The notes under the pieces were generated by a model that was given only the letters and a program-made list of their open reading frames with translations, made no database searches and was not told the origin of the DNA. Of a stretch of 64,000 nt of DNA, positions 55,201 to 64,000 are shown one piece after another (position 1 is the stretch's first letter; every line of letters begins with the position of its first letter). This DNA comes from Halicephalobus mephisto. Its lineage: Eukaryota; Nematoda; Chromadorea; Rhabditida; Panagrolaimidae. The position numbers and the translations under genes are program-made. The stretch is from positions 186,001 to 250,000 of the forward strand of contig SWDT01000033.1 in assembly GCA_009193035.1 (NCBI GenBank), written 5' to 3'.

Positions 55201-58200
55201 ATGATGATGGATCCAAACTCTTCCGAGAGAACCCATAGACCGAAGTTCCTGACGAGATCACACTCAGAAAAGACCATCTCCAGAAGAATCAGTAAATCTT
55301 TAGGAAGTGTCAATGCTCCTCCGAGAAACGTTCATGGAGGGGAATGGAAGGACATGATGTCCATGGTCCAGAAGGTCTCTACTCTTGAAACAAACAGTGA
55401 AACCGGGAGAATTGTAAGTTTTGTAGTAATTTTCATAAAATGGATAATTGTTAATTTAGTCATCGACTTCTACCGACCGCAGAAGAGCCCCGTCAGTGGA
55501 TTCAGAGGACCAGAGGTACTGGATAGAGGAGACGTTTTGTAAGAGGGAGTGCTGTGAGTTCGTGGCGTCGAGCAAGGACGCGGAGAAGTGCGGGTGCGGG
55601 AGGTGGAGGAACCAGCACGGGGCGGGGGCTCTGCAGGTGTACAACGACCAGGTCCAGAGGAGAAGGGACCACAAGTGGAGTATCTCGCGGCACACGTGCA
55701 CGATGCCGACCGACGCGTTCGGGACCATCGAGTTCCAAGGGGGTCCCCATCCCTACAAGGCCAACTACCTGAGACTGAGCTTCGACAGCGACCCCAGCCA
55801 GATCATGGACCTGTTCGAGAAGGTGTGGCAGATCCCGCCGCCGAAGCTGATCATCACGGTGCACGGAGGCATCTCGAACTTTGACCTGCAGCCGAAGCTG
55901 GCGCGGGTGTTCCGGAAGGGGCTGCTGAAGGCGGCTCGGACGACGGGGGCGTGGATCATCACGTCGGGGATCAACGCGGGGGTGGTGAGGCACGTGGCGG
56001 CCGCGCTGGAGGGGGCGATGTCGTCGAGTCAGAAGTGCCGTCCCCGGATCACGTGCATCGGGATCGCGCCCTGGGGTCTGGTGAAGAAGAGAGAGGACTT
56101 CGTGGGGGAGGACAAGGTGGTGCCGTACCATCCGTCGAGCTTCTCCCCCAAAAGCCGGTTCGCCGTGCTGAACAACCGTCACTCGTACTACCTGCTGGTC
56201 GACAACGGGACCGTCGGGAGGTACGGAGCCGACATCATCCTCAGGAGGCAGTTGGAGGGCTACATCGTCCAGAAACAGAAGCTAGACGGAGGAGAACGCA
56301 GTGTCCCTGTCGTCTGCGTCCTCCTCGAAGGAGGAAGCGGGGCAATCAGGACTGTCAACGACTACGTCACGAATTATCCGAAGATTCCTGTTGTGATTTG
56401 TGATGGATCTGGAAGGGCTTCTGATTTGATCGCTTTTGCTCAGAAATACTTGACAGAGAAAGGGTGAGATTTCACAAGGATTCTCATTTCAATCGTCTTC
56501 ATTTCAGAGATCTTCCGAAAAATATTTCCAATCAACTGATTTCCTTAATTAAAGATGTATTCAATCACGATGAAGAGAATTCTAGAAAACAACTGCTGAA
56601 TATGTTAACTTGTGTCCGTCAGAAGCAGCTGCTAACAGTTTTCAGATTCGGAGAAGAATCTAAGCACGACCTGGATCACGCCATTCTGACAGCCCTGCTT
56701 CGAGGGAACAATCTAAAAGCTCACGAACAGTTTGCCCTTGCTCTAGCTTGGAATCGAGTGGATATTGCCCGAGATGACGTGGTAATTAGTGAAGACGCCT
56801 GGCCGCCTGGGGCGATGAACGACGCCATGATGGAAGCCCTCATTCACCACAGGGTTGAATTCGTGAGACTGCTTCTTGAGAACGGAGTCAGAATGGACAG
56901 ATTCCTCACGATTGAAAGATTGGAACAACTCTACAACACGGAATACGGCCCTCAGAATACACTATTCTACATCGTGAGAGATGTAGTGAGAATGAGGAAG
57001 AATTATCAGTATAATCTTCCTGACATTGGACTTGCTATGGAGAAATTAATAGGCAATGGATATCGGTCTTACTACACATCTAGCGAATTCCGCAAGGTCT
57101 ACAGTGAATACAAACAGAAGAAGGCCGTGAAGAAGACGATGGCTAACTTCCAAGCATCTCTGAACAATGCAGACTACTTTGCTGGTCCTCTGTCTGTGAT
57201 CGCGAGTGGAATGGGAATCAATCCTTCTGAAGGAGAGCGAAATACTCCTGGCACAATCCCCAAAGCTAAGGGATTGAAGTTATGGAAATCAGCAAACAAA
57301 AATATGTCATCAGTTTCCATATCATCTCTTCAAACATCAATAACCAAAGATAAGCAAACAGAGATTGAGATCGCTGATGAAGATGATGAAAAAGATAGCT
57401 TCCACTTTAAGTATCCCTTCAGCGAGTTGTTAATCTGGGCAGTATTGACCAAAAGGCAAAACATGGCTCTGTGCATGTGGGAACACGGAGAGGAGGCGAT
57501 GGCGAAGGCTCTGATAGCCTGTCGTTTATATAAATCCTTGGCGAAAGAAGCTGCAGAAGATTACCTAGAAGTCGAAATCTGTGAGGAACTTCGGAAGTAT
57601 GCAGACGAATTCCGTCAATTGTCGTTGGAATTGCTGGACACTTGCTACAAACATGATGATGCTCAGACTCTCCAACTGCTAACCTACGAACTCGCCTACT
57701 GGGGCCATGAAACTTGTCTCTCCCTCGCGGTCATCGTCAACAACAAGGCTTTCCTCGCTCATCCTTGCTGTCAGATCCTTCTGGCCGATCTTTGGCAAGG
57801 GGGTCTCAGAATCAGAAGCAATTCCAATTTTAAAGTGGTTCTTGGACTGCTCTGCTTCCCTACTATCTTCCTCCTCGAGTTCAAGTCACAGGAAGAACTT
57901 AAGAAACAACCGCAAACCCTTGCCGAACACGAAGACGACATCAACCAGAGCTCTAGCGACTCTGATGGAGAATCAGAGTACAGCACGAATAGTTCAAGTT
58001 CATCTGATGAAGAAGACTACCATACACCTCACAATATAGACACTCAAAGGCAATCGAACGGAGTTGTTCTGATTTCAAAGCTGAAACCGAACAGGAAGAA
58101 GAAGATCGAAAAAAGAGAACACAGCCTCTCTGTCAGTGTTGTCGAGATATCTGAACCGAATCGAGAAGACCAAAATTCCGATGAACCTGAATTAAAACGG

Positions 58201-60295
58201 TCTCAAACTCTGTCGTTCAGAAACAAAAAGATCAGACCCATCTCCAATGGCAAAGTAGTATCCCTCAATCCCAAAAGAGAGGTCATTCGTAAAATCTCGA
58301 GAATAGAATCCAAAAAAAGCAGAAGAAGCACGCTCTCTTCCACGATGAGGAAAATAACGATGGACACTGATGTCACTCCACCGAAAAAACTCCAGAAACT
58401 AACGTTCCGAAACCGTTACAGCAGGAGACAACTGAAAATTGAAAGAAAACTCTATGAATTCTTCTCTGCTCCAATCACGACCTTCTGGAGTTGGTTCGTC
58501 AGCTACGTCGTTTTCATTCTGTTGTTTACCTACATTCTCCTGGTCAAAACAGAGAAAAACGTTCAGCCCGTTGAATGGTACAGCTACAGTTACGTTCTTG
58601 GTTACTTCTTTGACATGATCAGGAAATTTCTGATGTCTGAACCCAAAAAGTTAAAGGAAAAATTCGATTACTTCTTCAGTAACTGGTGGCATTCGCTGTC
58701 TGCAATTGCAACCATCAGTTTCCTTATCGGAGCTACCTTTAGGACACTCGATGACGACTACATTTACCTTGGAAGATGCATGTTGGCAGTTTCTGGAATC
58801 TTCTGGTCTTTGAAGTTGTTAGACTACTTGAGTGTCCATCCAAAATTCGGTATCTTGGTTACCATGGCCGGGAAAATGGTGGCAAGGATGTTTTGTGAGT
58901 TTTCTTTAATATTGGAAAAATTCCAATATATGAAAAATAATATCTTCCAGACGTTGTTGTCATGTTGGCTCTGTCAATGTTCTGCTTCGGATTAGCCCGT
59001 CAATCCATATCCTTCCCTCACGAAGAATGGGATTGGATGCTTGTCCGAAACATCTTCTACAAACCTTATTTCATGTTCTATGGTGAAGTATATGCCGGCG
59101 AAATTGATGTTTGTAATGACGAAATATGGGATGGTCATCTCGAGAACGGGGTTTCTATTGCTCAATATAGAGAAAACTTTACTGATAATATTGCCTGTGT
59201 TCCAGGACACTGGATACCTCCTATTTTGATGACGATATTTTTACTAATTACTGATATTCTGTTGATGAGTTTGTTGATCGCCGTCTTCAATCACACTTAT
59301 GAAGAAGTCAATTCCGTCTCCCAGCAGACTTGGCTGTTCCAGAGATACCGACAAGTGATGGAGTTTGAATCTACTCCTTTCCTTCCTCCTCCATTTACCC
59401 TCATTTACCATTTATACATGGTTATCAAGTACTTGAACCATTGGCGTAAGTCCTGTGTGACAGAGGAAAAAAGAAAAGCTTTCGATTATACTTTGAGTGA
59501 GTTTTCTTTCTTTAAATTGATTCTTCATATATTAATTTCCATTTAGAGTTGTTCCTTTCATCCGATCAAGTGGAAAAAGTCCACGATTTTGAAGAAGAAT
59601 GTATGGAGGAATATGCAAGACAGAAGGAGTACGAAAGAAATCGGTCCAACGATGAGCGGCTTTACAAGACTGCCGAGAGAACTGATATGTTGCTTGGCAA
59701 GATGAATGACCTGATAGCCAAGGAATCTGTAATGAAAAAAGATGTGCTTGCTCTGGATGAAAGAGTAGAAGACATAGAAGAACGACAAACGGAGATTCTG
59801 GATTGTTTGAGACAGATGAACTCTGTTCTTCCAGCCATCCTGAACACTCTTCACAAAACCAGTAATTCCGAACCCAGAGACTCCTCAGGATACATCACTA
59901 TCCCTTCTGTGAAAGTTCCGGAATCCCAGCGGTTGTCTGTGGAAGTGGATTCCAGAAGAATGAGTTCCCTTTCTCTCCACAAAGGATCGGTTCTCTCGAG
60001 CAACAGCTTCAGCAGGAGAAGACCCCACGGTGAATACACGTCCATCACGGACGCCATCGACATTGAAGGAACGCTGGAGTCCACCCCATCGAAACTCACT
60101 CCCAAAAAGGTCGAAGATGACTACGAAGATGAAGAGTATGAAGACGTAGGATCAGAAAGTGAATCTGAAATGGAGGAATCCACTCCAACGATGAAAATCA
60201 AACGTAAAAATTTCAAAGTTAATTCAGTGCATTCTTTTGATGACGATTACACTGATCAACCTGGTCCGAGTTATAGGAACAATACAGTTGATTAA
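55201..60295 (+). CDS. TRPM-family cation channel
   Basis: Exons 55201-55413, 55460-56463, 56508-58894, 58951-59496 and 59547-60295 join in phase to 1632 residues. The N-terminal TRPM homology region is clear (CGCGRWRNQH, LIITVHGGISNFDLQPKL, AWIITSGINAGVVRHV). A long helical region, an Asp/Glu/Ser-rich linker and six membrane spans follow. The pore loop FYGEVYAGEIDVC resembles that of TRPM6/7 and nematode gon-2/gtl. Then come the TRP segment (WLFQRYRQVMEFES) and a C-terminal coiled coil (about residues 1400-1500). No alpha-kinase is present. Nematode channels of this group carry Mg2+ and Ca2+ in gonad, gut or excretory cells. Exon 2 has unusually G+C-rich codons. Bases 59331-59437 are identical to the inverted paralogue at the window end. 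Confidence 0.94.
55500..56330 (+). other. G+C-rich codon-usage island in TRPM exon
   Basis: In this stretch nearly every third codon position is G or C (for example codons for AWIITSGINAGVVRHVA), whereas exon 1 and the rest of the gene use AT-rich third positions like the other genes here. As a side effect several other frames, including a 226-codon antisense frame, are open. The protein remains a normal TRPM domain. Confidence 0.7.
59331..59437 (+). repeat. 107-bp perfect inverted repeat, copy 1 (TRPM coding)
   Basis: Identical base for base to the reverse complement of 63607-63713. It encodes the TRP-box region WLFQRYRQVMEFES through VIKYL. Flanking codons on both sides differ at many silent and replacement sites. 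Confidence 0.95.
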
Positions 60296-60479
60296 AGTGA
60301 ATTTTCAATAAAATTTATCTTTGATTTTCTTCAAATTGGAGTATAATTTTGTCTTTCAACCTTTAGGCAATGGAAAAGGTTCATCGAAGATATCTCATCC
60401 TCCCACGACCTAGATTTGGATGAAATTTCCCTAATAATCAAATATCCCGAGATCTCCGCAGTCACTTGCTCGACTGACC

Positions 60480-62083
60480 ATGTTGACTGGTCGGTCGATC
60501 ACCGTCCTCTCGACGGTCCTTTCTTTCACGACCTTTATCGCCGTCGTCGTCCTTCTGCCCTTGATCCACACATGGATTCAGCAGAGAAACACGAAACTTT
60601 TGGCTACCATTGAAGATTGTCAGGTATGTATTTCATTTTTTATCATAGATAATGTGGAAATAATAAATTCACAATTCGTAAAAACAAGAACTTTAAAAAT
60701 TTCGAAAGATATGAAAAATAACTAATTTACACAAGATTCATAACAAATTTATTAAATAATCGTAGAATTTTCATAAAAGCCGATTTCAGTAGATCTTGTG
60801 TATATTTTTTTTATATATTTCGTAATTTACAACAGTTAATATATCAAATACTATTCCATTATTTATGAACTGTGGATTTGCTACTTTTATATTTTCTCTG
60901 ATTTTCAACGTTTTTCAGGTCGAAACGAAAGATATTTGGAGACAACTGGCTCGTTACGATGCCTACACCCTGAGGAATGGAATTGCTGCTTTCGACGAGT
61001 CGAGAATCCGAGACAGAAGACAATATGGAGCAGCTCCGGCTTATCGTGGACGTCAGGCCGTCACGGGAGCTTCTTGCTGCAGCTGTCAACAAGGCAAGGT
61101 CGGACCTCCTGGTCCTCCAGGACAGCCCGGAAAGGACGGGAAATCAGGTTCTCCCGGAGTATCTGGAAGAAACGGGAGAATAGGTCAGTACATCATTCCT
61201 GTGAGCACTCAGGAAACAGCTTGTCAGAAGGTTTGAGTTATTTTTCGATTAAGTGATGTAATGATGGTTTCAGTGTCCTCCTGCCAGTATCGGACCCCCT
61301 GGATTGCCTGGGGTGAAGGGAAATCGAGGGTTGCCAGGAAATTCAGGTACTCCAGGAACCCCAGGCCACTCCGGTCGACCAGGACCCCCAGGCCCAATCG
61401 GACCTCCAGGTCAGCCGGGGGATCCCGGGATGAAGGGACCTCCTGGTGATCCCGGCAAGGTGCTTTCTGCCGCCCCTCCTGGACCCCCAGGTCCTCCAGG
61501 TCCTACAGGACCTCGAGGTCGAAAAGGAGTCGACGGAAATCCAGGACGACCAGGCTTCAACGGCCCCGAAGGTCCCCGAGGACCACCAGGTCAACGAGGA
61601 CCTCCCGGCGCTCCTGGACCCCAAGGCCCACCTGGAACCGATGGCCCTCCAGGATCCCCCGTAAGTCTACTCATTTCTGGTTCATTTTTGACTTTTGTAT
61701 TCCAGGGATCCTGTCAACACTGCGATAATGAGAAAGACAAAAGTTCTGAAAGCTACTTCAAACCCGCCGGAACCACAGCCGAACCCGATTTTTCCCAAGT
61801 GAAGCATACTCAACAAGAAGTCGCTCCATCCGAAACAGAACACGAATACAGCTACAGTGGCCAATCTCCTGCCTCCTCCTCGAGTTCATTCTCTTCTCAG
61901 TCATCTAGAGACTACAGAACTGGTGCAAGTTCCCCCAAGAGCAACCAGAGAACTGAGGACGATTACGGAAAAATCGACCTACCTCCTCTCAAGGTCTACG
62001 GCACCAAGAACAAGGCCTTCACCAACAGTCCCTACTTCAAGACCAGAAGACCAGGGTACTACTACCGTCGCCAGAGAGCCTAA
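60480..62083 (+). CDS. cuticle collagen, Ser/Tyr-rich C-terminus
   Basis: Exons 60480-60623, 60919-61230, 61274-61660 and 61706-62083 join in phase to 406 residues. A signal anchor ([20 protein letters not shown]) leads to a collagen N-terminal domain, a processing site (RIRDRRQ), then Cys-bounded Gly-X-Y blocks ([29 protein letters not shown]; end GSCQHC). The last exon is unusual: 120 residues rich in Ser, Tyr, Thr and Arg after the final Cys pair, ending [11 protein letters not shown], which offers many tyrosines for cross-linking. The first intron is 295 nt. The gene starts only 185 bases after the TRPM stop on the same strand and sits between the two convergent TRPM genes. Confidence 0.93.
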
Positions 62084-62206
62084 CATTCATCATCAGTCAC
62101 TCGCTCATTATCCTCATTGAAACACTTTTATTCGACCAAAAAATATAAAATTGCACTGGGATGTTTGTAAAGTAGATCAGAAACAAAATCTAAAAATAAT
62201 TCAAGT

Positions 62207-64000
62207 TCATTGTTGACTGGACGGACCGGGTGTTTCATTCGATTGTTCATTAACAGAGTCGTTTTGGAATTTCTTCGAAATCAACGGCTGCTTAGATGGA
62301 GAGCTTTCCGGAGATGTTTCTATTACTTCATTTTGCTGTCTTTTCAAGACTGACTTTTGAGTAGCATCAAATTCAATATAATCCTGAAAATCAAAGACTA
62401 TGAAATTTCAATTTTGTATAAACTTACCTCGTCATCTTTCTTCATTCTTTTCTCTTCAGGCGAACTAGCATCTGTTCTGCTGTCCTGTTCACAAGTTCTC
62501 CCGACACTTTCCTCATATTCCTTCAAAAGCGTGTTCTGTCTCTGAATAAAACTAGGTTTGGCTCTTTTCAAGGTCGATATGGGAGTGTCTCTTCCTCCTT
62601 CCAAGTCACTATCCAGAAGAGAATGTTGCGGGTATTCGTCTTCATCGTCGTCCTCTTCCTCCGTCCTTATTCCACTTCTAATTCCGATAACTCTATCAGC
62701 ATCACTGTTGTCTTCATCATAATCAACGATTTGGATCTGAACATGGCCTCCGATTCCCTCAATATCGATCGTGTCTGTGATGGAGGTATATTCATCGTGA
62801 TGTCTTCTTCTCACACTGCCTTTCGAAACTTTTGGAGATGTAGAAGACGAGAAAATACTCTTATCCAAGGAGATAATACTTCCAAAAACCTTGTTTCCAC
62901 TCGTTATACTCTGTTTCTGACTCATTTGATTGAGTTCATGTCCGGAAATTGTTGAAGTCCTCTGTCTCCTTAGTCCAGGCCCAAGTTTGTTGTCGTTCAC
63001 ATTAGTGTCTGAGAACATTTCTTGCGGTTCCCCTCCAGACAGCACTCCTGCATCAACGACTGTATTCTGACTACTTGCTGTTGTTAAGTCAGCTGGAACA
63101 GTCGAACTAGGAGGAATTCCGTCCACCGACGTACTGTGTTTGGGATATCCAAATTCTATCCCAACCGTCGGTGTCATGCTTCTCGGTTGAAAATTATTCA
63201 AAATAACCGGTAAAACATTAGTTATCTGTCTCAGACAATCCAACATTTCTGTCTGTTTCTCTTCCATCGCTGCCACTCTCCTTTCTAACAAGTCCACATT
63301 CGTTTTCAATGTTGTTTCTTTCGAGACCAAATCATTCAATCTAACTAAAATCAAATCAGTCCTTTCAGCAGTTCTGTGAAGTCTTTCTTCATTTGATCTG
63401 TTTTTTTCATATTCTTTTTTCCTCGCAAATTCTTCCATACATTCCTCTTCGAAATCATGGAGTTTTTCCACCTGATCAGGTGGTAGGAATAATTCTGAAA
63501 AACAAAATTCATATATGAAAATTTACAGAGAAACTTACTTAAGGAAAAATCGAATAAATTCTTCTTTGTATCTTCTCTTTTTTTTAAACAAATCAACAAC
63601 CGATGTTTCAAGTACTTGATAACCATGTATAAATGGTAAATGAGGGTAAATGGAGGAGGAAGGAAAGGAGTAGATTCAAACTCCATCACTTGTCGGTATC
63701 TCTGGAACAGCCAAATCTGCTGAGATATCTTGTTTGTAGAATCAAAGATATGGTTAAAAATAGCAATCAACAAACTAATCAAAAGAATATTAGAAATCAA
63801 CAAAAATACTGTCATCAGCAAGGGAGGTATCCAGTATCCAGGAACACATGAATGTTGATTTGGGTTATTTGCCAACCATTCTTCCAACGTAATGTTGTCT
63901 TGAAGATGCCCATCCCATCGTTCATCTCCACATTCATCAATTTCATCAGCATAAACTTCCCCATAAAGCATAAAGTACGGTTTATAAAAAATATTCCTCA
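62207..64000 (-). CDS. second TRPM-family channel, C-terminal part (cut by window end)
   Basis: Minus-strand exons 64000-63539 (partial), 63494-62428 and 62383-62207 are in phase; the gene continues beyond the window. Visible are the pore loop LYGEVYADEIDEC, the final membrane span (MTVFLLISNILLISLLIAIF), the TRP segment, a coiled coil starting LPPDQVEKLHDFEEECMEE, and a long acidic Ser/Thr-rich tail ending PGPSSQQ. It is a paralogue of the gene at 55201-60295, with matching intron positions after the last span (D-F-S-L or D-Y-T-L, then K-LFL). The second-to-last tail intron is absent from the first copy. Pore residues differ (Gly to Asp, Val to Glu), so ion selectivity may differ. Confidence 0.92.
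63607..63713 (-). repeat. 107-bp perfect inverted repeat, copy 2 (TRPM coding)
   Basis: Partner of 59331-59437. The identity ends abruptly at both sides: one mismatch in the codon before it, then divergence. Confidence 0.95.

Noticed and set aside
55502..56182. Long antisense frame (226 codons) opposite TRPM exon 2
   Set aside because: Product is Arg/Pro/His low-complexity; openness follows from the G+C-rich island on the coding strand.
1..64000. CRISPR array, bacterial operon or phage signatures
   Set aside because: Spliced eukaryotic genes throughout; no regularly spaced direct repeats were seen.

Overview
The window is nuclear DNA of a nematode. Support comes from two cuticle collagen genes with a transmembrane N-terminus and Cys-bounded Gly-X-Y blocks, a str/srh-type chemoreceptor, a GSK-3-like kinase of the nematode-expanded type, a syd-2 type liprin-alpha, and very short introns. 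Most introns are 41-50 nt with GTAAGT/GTGAGT donors and TTTCAG-like acceptors. The genus cannot be fixed from sequence alone. Genes are dense (about 30 in 64 kb, both strands). Exon joins were built by eye from reading frame, splice signals and remembered family sequences, and phases were checked for nearly all genes.

Layout. 0-6 kb: proteasome alpha subunit PSMA1/pas-6 and a kinesin-3-like motor (+). 6-13 kb: an unrecognised helical-repeat protein and SCAPER (-), spaced like an operon. 13-17 kb: a putative secreted peptide, a small membrane protein and a six-finger C2H2 protein (+). 17-21 kb: liprin-alpha (-). 22-24 kb: a membrane-anchored short-chain dehydrogenase with two candidate first exons (+). 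24-28 kb: 26S ATPase Rpt1 (-), divergent from a double-length tyrosyl-tRNA synthetase (+). 28-32 kb: a PDE10-type phosphodiesterase and a small membrane protein (+). 32-34 kb: a divergent histone H3, candidate CENP-A (-), and a collagen (+). 34-39 kb: molybdenum cofactor sulfurase, ribosomal protein S4 and a TRUB2-like pseudouridine synthase (+). 39-47 kb: a small two-exon protein, a LEA-like protein with a mitochondrial-type leader, a CHTOP-like mRNA export factor (+), a SET-domain methyltransferase and a PHYHIP-like protein (all - except CHTOP). 47-53 kb: chemoreceptor (+), an IL-17-like cytokine precursor (-) and the GSK-3-like kinase (+). 55-64 kb: two TRPM channels in tail-to-tail orientation flanking a second collagen; the second TRPM runs off the window end.

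Functional themes: housekeeping (proteasome alpha ring and base, translation, RNA modification, Moco enzymes) is interleaved with signalling genes (PDE, TRPM, GPCR, cytokine, liprin). The least expected signals are: (1) 107 bp of perfect identity between the two inverted TRPM genes, surrounded by diverged sequence; (2) a dispersed family of paired hairpins carrying GATAGTGT...ACACTATC; (3) an unspliced-invisible IL-17-like gene; (4) a divergent H3; (5) a sharply G+C-rich patch inside one TRPM exon; and (6) replacement of the catalytic Asp in the TRUB2 homologue.
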